DNA of 64,000 bases from Micromonospora avicenniae (GCF_900156065.1 NZ_FTNF01000011.1:62001-126000); one strand, 5' to 3'. Counted from the stretch's first letter, positions 40,858 to 49,510 are shown. Made by a program: numbers and translations. The notes: a model not told the origin generated them from the sequence alone.

Positions 40858-42065
40858 GGGCGGGGGCGTTCCGGGCGGTGTCACGCGCCGCCGTCGCGCT
40901 CTGTGTCGCCGGGGCACTCGTCGCGTCGGCCGCGCGGGCCCAGGCCGCCGGCAAGGGCTGGGAACTCGATGCTCTCTCGGTGCCGGCGGCGCACAACATC
41001 AGCAAGGGCGACGGGGTCACCGTCGCGGTGATCGACAGCGGCATCCGGAGGGACCACCCGGTCCTGGACGGCCGCGCCTCCGAGGGGCCCGACTTCCTGG
41101 GGGAGAACGATCAGAAGGAGTCCTGGTACGGATCGCACGGCACGTCGATGGCCTCCCACGTCCTCGATGTCGCGCCGAAGGCGAAGGTGCTCGGACTCCG
41201 GGCGATTCGGGACCGTGAGGACCCCGACTACCAGACCTGGGAGGAGAGCATGGCGAGGCCGAACCCGCAGACCGCGCACGCGGTGCGGAACGCCATCCGT
41301 TACGCGGCCGACCACGGCGCACGGGTCATCTCAATCTCGCTGGGCACGGAGGACCCGTTCACCCCGTACGACGAGGGAGAGGCGCAGGCCATCCAGTACG
41401 CCCTCTCGAAGGGGGTCGTGGTCGTCGCATCGGCCGGCAACGACGGCGACGCGCAGAACCTGGTCGCCTACCCGGTCGGCTATCCCGGCGTGATCGGCGT
41501 GGCCGCCAGCACCCCGTCGGGCGGGCGGGCCTACTTCTCGACGGTGCACTCGTACGTGGACGTGGCCGCTCCGGGTGTCGACATCTGGGGCGCCGACGTC
41601 AAATCGAAAGGGCGGGTGTCCGAGCAGGGCTCCTCGCCGGCGGGCGCGCTCACCGCGGGCGTCGCCGCGCTGATCGTCGCCAAGTACCCGAAGCTCGCCC
41701 CGCGACAGGTCGCCGACATTCTCCAGAGCACCGCCTCGCACCCGGACCGGCACGACCCGAAGACCGGCTACGGCGTCGTCAACGCGGCCAAGGCGCTGCG
41801 CGCGGCCGGAAAGGTCAAGGCGCAGCCGTACGTCCTGCCGGTGAACGCCGAGGGCGCGGGTGGGCACTTCGGTCCCGGTGATGACGGGACGCCCCGGCGC
41901 GTCGGTCAGCCGATCGACGTGGCCGTGCTGGTGGTGGCCGTCGTCCTGGGTCTCGTCGCGTTGGGAATGATCCTCGGGGGAGTGCTGCTCGTACGCGGCG
42001 GCCGGCGCGCCCGCCGGCGTTCCCCGGGCCCGCTAGCGGCCGGGACACCTCCGCCACAGTGGTGA
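40854..42065 (+). CDS. Membrane-anchored S8 subtilisin-like protease (mycosin-like)
   Basis: 403 residues. Signal peptide 1-32; catalytic domain about 35-325 with D61 (VAVIDSGI), H95 (GSHGTSMASH) and S261 (QGSSPAGALTAGVAALI, where the common GTSMAxP is GSSPAGA but the nucleophile Ser is kept); ISLGTEDPF and SAGNDGD give the oxyanion region. C-terminal transmembrane helix (VAVLVVAVVLGLVALGMIL) and basic tail. This layout matches mycosins (type VII secretion-associated proteases), yet no EccB/C/D/E or WXG100 gene is in the window. ATGA overlap with the preceding membrane protein gene. Confidence 0.88.
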   Translation: MRAGAFRAVSRAAVALCVAGALVASAARAQAAGKGWELDALSVPAAHNISKGDGVTVAVIDSGIRRDHPVLDGRASEGPDFLGENDQKESWYGSHGTSMASHVLDVAPKAKVLGLRAIRDREDPDYQTWEESMARPNPQTAHAVRNAIRYAADHGARVISISLGTEDPFTPYDEGEAQAIQYALSKGVVVVASAGNDGDAQNLVAYPVGYPGVIGVAASTPSGGRAYFSTVHSYVDVAAPGVDIWGADVKSKGRVSEQGSSPAGALTAGVAALIVAKYPKLAPRQVADILQSTASHPDRHDPKTGYGVVNAAKALRAAGKVKAQPYVLPVNAEGAGGHFGPGDDGTPRRVGQPIDVAVLVVAVVLGLVALGMILGGVLLVRGGRRARRRSPGPLAAGTPPPQW

Positions 42066-42079
42066 ACCCGCACACAGCG

Positions 42080-42109
42080 CCGCCCCTCGACCGGTTGGTC
42101 GAGGGGCGG
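42080..42109 (+). terminator. Hairpin after the protease operon
   Basis: CCGCCCCTCGACC and its exact complement enclose a GGTT loop (13-bp stem), 15 bp after the protease stop codon. A strong hairpin without a T-tract. Confidence 0.7.
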
Positions 42110-42302
42110 ACCTGCGCATGTCCGCGGAGGTCACCTCTGCTCCGTCCGGCCGGGAGGCTCCGCCCGCCGCGTACCGCGCGCTCGTGGGTCGAGTCAGGTG
42201 ACCAGTCATGTTGATGCACAGTGGACCCGTTCGTCGGTCCCGGACACCGACCGCCGTCCGCACAGCGCGCGGACGCTCCGTCCGTCGGGTCGGGTGATCG
42301 CC

Positions 42303-42698
42303 ATGTCCACCCTGCCCGCGCCCCGGCGCCGCTCCACCACATCGGTGCCCGGCCCGTACGTGCAGTACCTGCAGGCCCGGCTGCTGGAGGCCGAAGCCGG
42401 CCTGACCGCGATGAGCGAGAAGTACGAGCGGACGAAGGCCCGCTTCGACCGCTGCTACGCACGCCGCGGCATCACCCCGGACACGGACATCGTCAACTAC
42501 ATCAGCGCGAAGTCGATGAACCCGGAACTCAAGTTCTGGTACGCCAAGGTCGAGCATTTCCAGCGGGAGGTGGCCGCGTACGGGGCGGTGCTGACCGGGC
42601 TCGACGCCGCGCGCCGGATGCTCGCCGACGCCGGCTACCGCGTCTGCGACGACCCGCGGCAGCGCAACGGCAGGCGAACGCTGAACCGCGCCGCCTGA
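42303..42698 (+). CDS. Small conserved hypothetical helical protein
   Basis: 131 residues from ATG 42303 (GTG 42294 is an alternative). After a basic, disordered N-terminus (PAPRRRSTTS) the protein is helical: YVQYLQARLLEAEAGLTAMS and EKYERTKARFDRCYARRGI suggest a coiled coil, followed by EHFQREVAAYGAVLTGLDAA and a C-terminal RQRNGRRTLNRAA basic tail. No family was recognised. It is flanked by a terminator upstream and by the MBL-fold gene downstream. Codon usage is normal for the window, so it is probably expressed; function unknown. Confidence 0.6.
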   Translation: MSTLPAPRRRSTTSVPGPYVQYLQARLLEAEAGLTAMSEKYERTKARFDRCYARRGITPDTDIVNYISAKSMNPELKFWYAKVEHFQREVAAYGAVLTGLDAARRMLADAGYRVCDDPRQRNGRRTLNRAA

Positions 42699-42726
42699 CG
42701 AGGTGCCCTGTCCGCCCGGCCTCGTC
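42697..42726 (+). terminator. Weak hairpin after the small hypothetical gene
   Basis: GACGAGG and CCTCGTC (7-bp arms, 16-nt loop) begin at the stop codon of the helical protein gene. A possible but weak terminator. Confidence 0.3.
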
Positions 42727-42799
42727 GTGTGGTCCGCGGCGGCGCTCGGGCGAGCCGGCGGCAACGCCCCCGCCGGGCCGGAGAAGCAGGTCGGATACG

Positions 42800-43597
42800 G
42801 TGGCAGGCGTGACCGAGACGGGTACGGGTGGTGCCGCGGTGCGCGTGACCTGGCACGGGCACAGCACCGTGTGGATCGAGGATTCCGGCACCCGGCTGCT
42901 TACCGATCCGCTGCTACGGGACCGGCTTGCGCATCTACGACGTCGCCGCGGGCCCACGCCGCAGCTGTCGGGGGCGCCGGACGCCGTGCTGGTGTCACAC
43001 CTGCACGCCGATCACCTGGACTTCGCGTCGCTGCGCCGGCTGCCCGGCGACCCCGCCCTGGTGGTGCCGGCCGGGGCGGCGCGGCTGGTCCGGCGGGCGC
43101 TCGGCGCCGCCGCCGACCGGTGTGTGGAGCTGGCAGTCGGTGAGACGACCACGATCGGCCAGGTCAGGGTCACCGCTGTGCCGGCCGCCCACGACGCGAG
43201 CCGTGGCCCCTGGTCCCGGCACCGCGCACCCGCCGTGGGCTACCTGCTGGAGGGTGCGACCCGCACCTGGTACGCCGGCGACACCGGTCTCTTCGACGAG
43301 ATGGGCAAACTGGGACCGCTCGACCTGGCGCTCGTTCCCGTCGCCGGGTGGGGGCCGACGCTGGGCCCAGGCCACCTCGACCCGGCCCGCGCCGCCGAGG
43401 CGGTACGGCGGGCGGCGGCGGCCTGGGCGGTGCCCATCCACTACGGCACGTTCTGGCCGTTGGGCTGTGACCGGATCCGGCCCGATCGGTTCCTGCCGCC
43501 GGGCGAGGACTTCGCCCACCACGCCGGTGTCGTCGCGCCCGGCACCCGGGTCCGCGTGCTGAACCCGGGCGAATCCTGCACGATCACCCGCTCATGA
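42800..43597 (+). CDS. MBL-fold metallohydrolase (UlaG/RomA-like)
   Basis: 265 residues from GTG 42800 (AGG 9 nt upstream; GTG 42809 is an alternative). Metal-binding motif SHLHADHLDF (HxHxDH), then AAHDASRGPWSRHR, YAGDTGLFDEMG (bridging Asp) and PIHYGTFWPLG (last His). The front VRVTWHGHSTVWIEDSG is typical of the ascorbate-6-phosphate lactonase/NAPE-PLD-like branch of the metallo-beta-lactamase fold. Substrate unknown. Its TGA overlaps the ATG of the DedA gene, forming a two-gene operon. Confidence 0.88.
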   Translation: MAGVTETGTGGAAVRVTWHGHSTVWIEDSGTRLLTDPLLRDRLAHLRRRRGPTPQLSGAPDAVLVSHLHADHLDFASLRRLPGDPALVVPAGAARLVRRALGAAADRCVELAVGETTTIGQVRVTAVPAAHDASRGPWSRHRAPAVGYLLEGATRTWYAGDTGLFDEMGKLGPLDLALVPVAGWGPTLGPGHLDPARAAEAVRRAAAAWAVPIHYGTFWPLGCDRIRPDRFLPPGEDFAHHAGVVAPGTRVRVLNPGESCTITRS

Positions 43598-44175
43598 CGG
43601 CGACGCTCGGCGCACTGGGCTGGCTGATCCTGGTGGTGCTGTTCGGCTCGGTCGTCCCGGTGGTGCCGACCGGCGCGGCGGTCAGCGGCGCGGCCGCGCT
43701 CGCCGCCCACCAGCACCCGCTGACCGTGGTCCTCGTGGTGGCCGCCGGCGCGCTCGGCGCGTACATCGGTGATCTGGCCACCTACCTGGTGCTGCTCTGG
43801 GGCGGTGAACGCATCGCCCGGCGCCTGCGGTGGCTGCGGGAGCCGCAGCGGTTCGACCGGATGGCCGCCCGGGTGCGCGAGGGCCGCGTGTCGCTGCTGC
43901 TGGTGTCCCGGCTGATTCCCGGCGGGCGGGTGCCGGTGCTGCTCGCGGGAGCGGTGGCCGGGCTGACCTGGCGGCGCTTCGCGGTCGCCAACGCCCCGGC
44001 GAGCCTGAGCTGGTCGGTGCTCTACGCGGCGATCGGTGTCGTCGGCCGGGCCATCTTCCCCGAGCCGTGGCAGAGCGTGGTCGCGGCGATCCTGCTCGTC
44101 GTCCTGGTCACCCAGGGCCTCAGCTGGCTGAGCCGGCGCCGGACGGCGCCGGAGCCTCCGCCGGCGCGGCCATGA
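43594..44175 (+). CDS. DedA-family membrane protein
   Basis: 193 residues, ATG overlapping the MBL gene stop. Hydrophobic segments at about 5-30, 45-70, 130-155 and 160-180 with the DedA-type amphipathic stretches: VPVVPTGAAVSGAAALAA, ALGAYIGDLATYLV (conserved G-x-x-x-G-D) and LLLVSRLIPGGRVPVLLAGAVAG (the R-x-x-P-G-x-R motif). DedA proteins support lipid carrier or phospholipid flipping and proton-motive-force homeostasis. The last 56 bp overlap, on the opposite strand, the 3' end of the next gene. Confidence 0.85.
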   Translation: MTATLGALGWLILVVLFGSVVPVVPTGAAVSGAAALAAHQHPLTVVLVVAAGALGAYIGDLATYLVLLWGGERIARRLRWLREPQRFDRMAARVREGRVSLLLVSRLIPGGRVPVLLAGAVAGLTWRRFAVANAPASLSWSVLYAAIGVVGRAIFPEPWQSVVAAILLVVLVTQGLSWLSRRRTAPEPPPARP

Positions 44176-46468
44176 CCGGCAGCGGTACGCCCGACCGCCC
44201 GGGCGCGGCCGCCAGGTCGGTCTCCGCCGCGAGCCCCATCTGCTCGGGCGGCGCGCCGTCGGCGGAGCGGCGCAGGCCCAGCTGCCCCAACCAGGCGAGC
44301 AACTGCCGGTGTACGGCGTCCGGGCCGACCAATTCGCCGTTTTGAGCCCAGCCGGCGGGGTGGACGAGCAGGGCCTCGGTCTGCCAGCCGCCAAGCCCGC
44401 CGTGGCAGCCCACCAGTTCCTCGAAGGCCGCCACCTCCTCCAGGCTCGGGTCGACCGCGCTGATCACCACCAGGTCACCGACGTGCTCCATCGTCTGGTG
44501 CCGCAGCAGGTCCCGCCGGGCCCGCGGGCCGTACGGCAGCAGCGGGTCGTCGCCCTCGACGTGCCCGTCGCGCAGCCGGTGCCAGCCGCGCGGCCCGACC
44601 GCCAGCGGCCCGGCGGCGGAGTCGACGACGACCACCCCGATGCCGGGGTGCGTGGCCAGACCGTCGATCAGCCCCGGGGCGACGACGTCGATGCGTTCCC
44701 GCGTCAGCTTGCCCGGGTGGTGGGCGAGGTAGATCATGGCGAGGTTGCCGGAGGCCACCACGACGGTCTGCGGGTCCGTACGCGTCGCCGCCTCCTCCCG
44801 GTCGGCCGGTCCGAGGCTCACCTCCCCAGCCGGTCCGGACCGCATGGCGGCTCGGGTGGCCGCGGCGGTGACACCGCCCCGCCCCGCCACCTCGGTGAGC
44901 AGCGTGTTGACCCGCCCCCACTCCTCGACCCGTCCGGCCGCCTCGACGCTCGTGCCGCCGGGTGCCGGTCGACCGTCGGTGGTGGGCGCGGCTGCCGGCG
45001 GAGTTGCGAGCCGGGCCACCACCTGGGCGAGGGACTCGCCGTACCGCTGGCGGAAGGTGGCGCCCTGACTCTGGCCGTGATCGCTGAGCACCACGATGTG
45101 GTAGCGCCGGGCGGCCTCGCCGGCCAGCCGCTCCAGGATGCCGAGCGTGTGGTCGAGGGATTCGAGCGCCGCCATCGCCTCCGGCCGGGCCGGGCCGGCG
45201 TGGTGGGCCACCTCGTCGTAGTCGACGAAGTCGCAGAAGATCACCGGGGCGCCACGGGCCATCTGCTCGGCGATGAGTGAGACGTTCAGGTCGTTGAGCA
45301 GGCTGGCCAGCGGGCGAAGCGCCAGGTATGAGCCGCGTCGCTCACCTCGGGGCTGCACGCCGCGTACCCGCTGGCGTCGCGCCTCGTGCAGCTCGCGCAG
45401 CACCTGCCCGGCGCTGAGTACGACGGCCCGGGCGAAACCGTACGGGCTGGTCATGAACGCCGCGTAGCCCGGGGTGGAGCGGCCGGGCAGGCCGGCACGG
45501 CTGACGGTGAGCAGGCTGGTCGAGGCGTCGCCGGAGAAGGCGGTGCTGATGCTCACGCCGCCGTCGCGCAGCAGTCCGCTGCCGGTGCTGAGGCGCCGCT
45601 CGATGTCGGCGGCGTCCCGGGGTCGGCTGGTCACCACGAGGCGGCCGGGGGAGCCGCCAGCCGTCGCCTTCTCGTACCAGCGGTAGGCCGGCACGTGACG
45701 CACGTCCCCGTGCAACAGGCCCGCCTGGGCCGCTGGGGTGGTGGCCGGCAGCCCGGTGTGCCAGCGCGTCATCCGGTGGCTGCGCGAGCGCAACCAGCGG
45801 CCGAGCGTCGGTAGGTTGCCCGCCCGTACGGCCCACTGCACCAGCGGCGCGGCCACGCCGTCGAGCTGGATGATGAGCAGCCCGTCCGCGAGCTTCCCGT
45901 CCGCAGGCGGGGCGGCGGAACGGGACCGCCGCCAGGGTCGGGCGGGTCGCCGGCGGCCCGCCGTCCGCCGCACCCGGGTCATCAGCCGGAGCGTCTCGCT
46001 GACGAACGTGTCGTCGGTGCCGGCGTCGGCGAGCCAGTTGACTATCGCGGCGAGCGCCACCGCGACCCACGCGGCGACGAACGCCACGGCGAAACCGGCG
46101 ACGTGTGCCTCGGGGTCGAGGCGCAGCGCCACGTACATGACGACCGCCTGCACGCCCACGCCGATGGCGAGCGCGCCGAGCCCACCGAGCGCGGTGGCCA
46201 GGGCGAGCAGCAACGGACGCAGCACCGCCCCGACGACCGTGACCAGCGCCACCAGCCACAGCATCGCGACCAGGCCGCTCGCGGTGACCCCGGGCAGCAG
46301 CCAGAGCGTGGTGCTGAGCACCACGAACGAGGTCGCCATGCTGCGTACCAGCGCGCGTGTCCGTGCGCCGGTCGGCCGGTAACCGCGCAGCACCCGCAGC
46401 GCCACGCGGACGGGTTCGGGCAGCCGGCGGCGCTTACCGGCATCCACCTGCGGATCCATCCTCGCCAC
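44120..46468 (-). CDS. Fusion of a holin-like four-helix membrane domain with a type I phosphodiesterase/alkaline phosphatase-like domain
   Basis: 782 residues from GTG 46468 (ATG 46459 nearby). Residues about 40-155 hold four membrane helices (ATSFVVLSTTLWLLPGVTAS, MLWLVALVTVVGAVLRPLLL, IGVGVQAVVMYVAL, FAVAFVAAWVAVALAAI) of the phage-holin 4-2/YvlD type. Residues about 190-740 are a metal-dependent phosphodiesterase: LIIQLDGVAAPLVQWAVRAG with the metal Asp, NLPTLGRWL, HTGLPATTPAAQAGLLHG (nucleophile Thr region), FVDYDEVAHHAGP and VVLSDHGQSQGA with the remaining metal ligands, then VGCHGGLGGWQTEALL. The catalytic part is probably cytoplasmic or surface-exposed depending on topology. The 3' end overlaps the DedA gene (56 bp, convergent). 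Confidence 0.82.
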   Translation of the reverse strand: MARMDPQVDAGKRRRLPEPVRVALRVLRGYRPTGARTRALVRSMATSFVVLSTTLWLLPGVTASGLVAMLWLVALVTVVGAVLRPLLLALATALGGLGALAIGVGVQAVVMYVALRLDPEAHVAGFAVAFVAAWVAVALAAIVNWLADAGTDDTFVSETLRLMTRVRRTAGRRRPARPWRRSRSAAPPADGKLADGLLIIQLDGVAAPLVQWAVRAGNLPTLGRWLRSRSHRMTRWHTGLPATTPAAQAGLLHGDVRHVPAYRWYEKATAGGSPGRLVVTSRPRDAADIERRLSTGSGLLRDGGVSISTAFSGDASTSLLTVSRAGLPGRSTPGYAAFMTSPYGFARAVVLSAGQVLRELHEARRQRVRGVQPRGERRGSYLALRPLASLLNDLNVSLIAEQMARGAPVIFCDFVDYDEVAHHAGPARPEAMAALESLDHTLGILERLAGEAARRYHIVVLSDHGQSQGATFRQRYGESLAQVVARLATPPAAAPTTDGRPAPGGTSVEAAGRVEEWGRVNTLLTEVAGRGGVTAAATRAAMRSGPAGEVSLGPADREEAATRTDPQTVVVASGNLAMIYLAHHPGKLTRERIDVVAPGLIDGLATHPGIGVVVVDSAAGPLAVGPRGWHRLRDGHVEGDDPLLPYGPRARRDLLRHQTMEHVGDLVVISAVDPSLEEVAAFEELVGCHGGLGGWQTEALLVHPAGWAQNGELVGPDAVHRQLLAWLGQLGLRRSADGAPPEQMGLAAETDLAAAPGRSGVPLPVMAAPAEAPAPSGAGSAS

Positions 46469-46586
46469 GATGCCACATCCGAGCTATCAAGATCCTCCCC
46501 GTGCGGAGTGGGTCACACCGGCACGAGGCTCGGCCCGGTCCGGCGCGATCCGCCACACCGGCCGTCCTTCGGCGGGACCGACATGT

Positions 46587-47477
46587 TCAACGCTCGAGGT
46601 GGCCGTCCACCATCCCGAGCAGAGCGTTGGCTGCGGCGCTCACCCGCCGCCCGGTGGCCGTCGCCGCGTGCAGCGCCCACTCCAGCGACTGGTCGGTGAC
46701 CGGCAACGCCGTCACCTCGGGCCCCGGCGGCACGTTGCGCACCGGCAGGATCGCCACCCCGAGCCCGTGCCGGACGAAGTCGGCGGCGACGGTGACGTCG
46801 GCCACCTCCATGGCGATGTGCCGGTCCAACCCGGCGGCGCTGAACGCCTGGTCGTTGGTGGTCCGGTTGGCGTAGCCGAGCGGATAGTCGATGAACGTCT
46901 CCTCGGCCACGTCCGCGAGCACGACGCTGTCCCGCTCGGCGAGACGGTGTCCGGCCGGCACCACGAGCACCTGGGGCACCGGCACCAGCATCCGCGTCTC
47001 GAGGTTCGGGAAGGGCCGGCGGCCCACCCCGAGGAACGCCACGTCGATCTCACCGTCGACCAGCGAGCGGGCCAGGCCGGCCGAGCCGTTCCAGGTCGCG
47101 GCCCGCAGGTGCAGCGCGACCCGGGGATTCCGGGTGTGGAACTCGCCGAGCAGGCCCGCGAAGTCGATCCCGCCGACGCCGGTCAGGCAGCCGACCACCA
47201 CCGTCCCGCGCAGTTCCCGGCCGACCTCGTGCACCGCTTCCCGGGCGGCCTGCGCCGCGTCGAGGGTGGCCCGCGCCTGCGGTAGCAGTGCCTCGCCCGC
47301 TTCGGTCAGGTCCACCCGCTGCGCGCTGCGTTCGAACAGGGTCGAGCCGAGTTCCCGCTCCAGCGCGGAGATCGCGGCGGAGACCGCCGACTGCACGACG
47401 TGCAGGCGGTTGGCGGCCCGGGTGAAGCTGCGCTCCGTGGCGACCGCGACGAAGTACTCCAGGTGCCTGAGTTCCAC
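46587..47477 (-). CDS. LysR-family transcriptional regulator
   Basis: 296 residues from GTG 47477 (ATG-type in-frame start five codons earlier is possible). Winged helix at the N-terminus: LRHLEYFVAVATERSFTRAA, NRLHVVQSAVSAAISALERE, LGSTLFERSAQRVDLTEAG. The C-terminal effector domain (about 90-296) has VVVGCLTGVGGIDFAGLLG and GEIDVAFLGVGRRPF. Divergent from the SDR gene across 183 bp; it may regulate that gene or itself, although a MerR-type promoter also lies there. Confidence 0.9.
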   Translation of the reverse strand: MELRHLEYFVAVATERSFTRAANRLHVVQSAVSAAISALERELGSTLFERSAQRVDLTEAGEALLPQARATLDAAQAAREAVHEVGRELRGTVVVGCLTGVGGIDFAGLLGEFHTRNPRVALHLRAATWNGSAGLARSLVDGEIDVAFLGVGRRPFPNLETRMLVPVPQVLVVPAGHRLAERDSVVLADVAEETFIDYPLGYANRTTNDQAFSAAGLDRHIAMEVADVTVAADFVRHGLGVAILPVRNVPPGPEVTALPVTDQSLEWALHAATATGRRVSAAANALLGMVDGHLER

Positions 47478-47621
47478 GCCGCCCAGGATCACACACGTCG
47501 GCGGCCGGTCCTGCCGCCGGAGCCGGCCTTCCTCGCCGTCCCCGTCCAGCGGCGAGGAACCACGCCGCGCCCGGCTCCGGTGCGGGCGCCTACCGGGCCG
47601 TCCGCGAAGCCCGCAATGAAC

Positions 47622-47653
47622 TTGACCTTGACGTACGCGTCAATGTCTACGGT
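47622..47653 (+). promoter_or_regulatory. MerR-type promoter/operator of the SDR-merR operon
   Basis: TTGACC (47622-47627) is separated from TACGGT (47648-47653) by 20 bp, longer than the optimal 17, as in MerR-activated promoters. The spacer contains TTGACG-TACG-CGTCAA (47628-47643), an inverted repeat. The transcript is predicted to start at or one base before ATG 47661, so the SDR mRNA may be leaderless. Confidence 0.6.
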
Positions 47654-47660
47654 CGCTGCC

Positions 47661-48425
47661 ATGACGAGTGCGCAGTTCGACGGCAAGGCAGTGATCGTGA
47701 CCGGTGGCGGTACCGGCATCGGGCGGGCGACGGCCCGGGCGTTCGCCGCCCAGGGTGCCGGGGTGCTCGTCGTCGGTCGCACGGCGTCGCGGCTGGCCGA
47801 GACGGCCCAGGGGCTGCCGGGTGTCCGCCCACTCGTCGCCGATGTCGCCGCCCCGGGCGCCGCCGAGATGATCGTCGGTGCGGCCCTGGACCACTTCGGC
47901 CGTGTCGACGTACTGGTGAACAACGCCGCTGTCGTCCGACGGACGCCGCGGGACGACACGAGTGGCCGGCAGGCCGCCGGGCAGATGGTCGCCACGAACC
48001 TGCTCGCCCCGATGTACCTCGCCCAGGCGGCCCTGCCGCAGCTGGCCACGCACGCAGGTGTGGTGGTCAACGTGAGCACCGCCATCGGCCAGCGCGGATG
48101 GCCGATGCCGGACGGCGGGCTGTACGTGGCGTTGAAGGCCGCGTTGGAGACGCTGACCCGGACGTGGGCCGTCCAGTTCGCGCCGCACGGAGTCCGCGTC
48201 GCGGCGGTCGCTCCCGGGCCCATCGCCACGCCGATCGCCCAACACCAGGGTCTGGACCCCGGGCAGGCGGCGGCGCTGCGGACCGCCCTCATCGCGCACG
48301 TACCGCTCGGGCGGATCGGCCAGCCGGACGAGGTCGCCTTCTGGATCACCCAGCTGGCCCGGCCCGAGGCCGCCTACACCACCGGCGTGGTCATCCCCGT
48401 CGACGGTGGCGCGGTCGTCGCCTGA
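47661..48425 (+). CDS. Short-chain dehydrogenase/reductase
   Basis: 254 residues from ATG 47661, supported by the position of the -10 box (an in-frame ATG at 47643 would lie inside the operator). Classical SDR: cofactor loop VTGGGTGIGRA, NNAAVVRR, catalytic Ser in VNVSTAIG, YVALK (Tyr-x-x-x-Lys), and PGPIATPIA. An Arg in the VVGRTASR segment after beta-2 points to NADP(H). Substrate unknown. The following merR gene starts 21 bp downstream and probably senses a compound that this enzyme modifies. Confidence 0.88.
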   Translation: MTSAQFDGKAVIVTGGGTGIGRATARAFAAQGAGVLVVGRTASRLAETAQGLPGVRPLVADVAAPGAAEMIVGAALDHFGRVDVLVNNAAVVRRTPRDDTSGRQAAGQMVATNLLAPMYLAQAALPQLATHAGVVVNVSTAIGQRGWPMPDGGLYVALKAALETLTRTWAVQFAPHGVRVAAVAPGPIATPIAQHQGLDPGQAAALRTALIAHVPLGRIGQPDEVAFWITQLARPEAAYTTGVVIPVDGGAVVA

Positions 48426-48446
48426 CCGCCCGGGTAGCCTCACGCC

Positions 48447-48818
48447 GTGCGGATCGGCGAGCTGGCCCGGGTCACCGGTGTGTCGACCAGGACCCTGCGG
48501 TTCTACGAGGGCCTGGAGCTGCTGGAGTCCCGGCGCGCGTCCAATGGCTACCGCGAATACGATCCGGCGGCGGTGGTGCGGGTGCGGAACATCCGTCACC
48601 TGCTCTCCACCGGGCTGACCCTGGACGATGTCGCCCACTTCCGCCGTTGCCTCGACGGCGACCTGCGTGCCGCCGCGCCGGCCCCGGCCATGGTCGCGCT
48701 CGCCCGGCGGAGGCTCGCCCTGCTCGACGAGCGGATCAGGGCGCTCAGCGCGGCCCGGGACAACCTCGCGCGCGGTCTGCGGGATGCCGTCGGCGACGGT
48801 GCTCCGTCGTGTCGATGA
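48447..48818 (+). CDS. MerR-family transcriptional regulator
   Basis: 123 residues, GTG start. MRIGELARVTGVSTRTLRFY, EGLELLESRRASNGYREYD gives the HTH and wing; a coiled-coil dimerisation helix follows (ALARRRLALLDERIRALSAA). The C-terminus is short and has one Cys (PSCR) in the last residues, so metal sensing of the CueR type is unlikely; a small-molecule effector is more plausible. Likely acts on the long-spacer promoter at 47622. Confidence 0.9.
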   Translation: MRIGELARVTGVSTRTLRFYEGLELLESRRASNGYREYDPAAVVRVRNIRHLLSTGLTLDDVAHFRRCLDGDLRAAAPAPAMVALARRRLALLDERIRALSAARDNLARGLRDAVGDGAPSCR

Positions 48819-48900
48819 CGAACGGTCCTCGCCGGGCTTGACCCTCGAGCCGGTCGAGTCCGCATGATCTCCGTCGCTGACCGAGATGAGGGAGTGGGCG

Positions 48901-49329
48901 ATGGATCTCGACAGTCCGGTGCTCCGGATGTGCCAGGACGGCATGCGCGCCGAGGCCGAGGGCCGACCGGCGGCGGCCCGTACGCTCTTCCGGCTGGCGT
49001 GGGACGCGAGCCGCGACGACTACGAGGCCTGCGTGGCGGCGCACTACCTGGCGCGCCAGCAGAGCGACCCCGAGGAGATTCTGTACTGGAACCGCGAGGC
49101 GCTCGCGCGCGCCGACAAGGTCGGGGACGACCGGGTGGCTGCCTTCTATCCGTCGCTGCACGTCGGGGTGGGGCTCGCGTACGAGCGGCTCGGCGATCCC
49201 GACCGGGCGCGGGTCGCGTTCGACCGGGCCCGGGAGCACGTGCCCGCGCTGCCACCCGGCGAGTACGGCGACCTCCTGCGCGCCGCCATCACCGAGGGCC
49301 TGGCCCGCCTGCACGGGCCGCAGGATTGA
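48901..49329 (+). CDS. TPR-like small cytosolic protein
   Basis: 142 residues from ATG 48901 with GAGGGAG upstream. Helical repeats resembling tetratricopeptides: GMRAEAEGRPAAARTLFRLA, YLARQQSDPEEILYWNREAL and VGLAYERLGDPDRARVAFDR, about three hairpins. Such proteins mediate protein-protein contacts; no enzymatic motif. No partner can be inferred from the neighbourhood. It is followed by a strong bidirectional hairpin. Confidence 0.75.
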   Translation: MDLDSPVLRMCQDGMRAEAEGRPAAARTLFRLAWDASRDDYEACVAAHYLARQQSDPEEILYWNREALARADKVGDDRVAAFYPSLHVGVGLAYERLGDPDRARVAFDRAREHVPALPPGEYGDLLRAAITEGLARLHGPQD

Positions 49330-49464
49330 GACCCGGTCGCGCCCCGCTGACCTGCGGCCGGGCCGCTACCGTCAGGCCGCCGCGCCGCACCGGGCGGGTC
49401 ACCGGCTGATCGTCGGCCAGATGCCGGTGAACCGGGCAGGGGAAACGTAGGTGCGGGCGGCGCA

Positions 49465-49502
49465 TGGCGGGCCGTCGCCGGGCGTCCGGCGACGGCCCGC
49501 CA
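49465..49502. terminator. Bidirectional hairpin between the TPR-like and lyase genes
   Basis: 17-bp arms (TGGCGGGCCGTCGCCGG and its complement) with a GCGT loop, located between two convergent genes. A strong candidate for transcription termination on both strands. Confidence 0.8.
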
Positions 49503-49510
49503 CGTACGGG

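Noticed and set aside
39784..42065. Part of a type VII secretion locus
   Set aside because: No EccB, EccC, EccD, EccE or WXG100 gene occurs in the window; only the mycosin-like protease resembles such loci.
44120..46468. Prophage remnant because of the holin-like domain
   Set aside because: The holin-like domain is fused to a cellular-type enzyme and no other phage gene is present.
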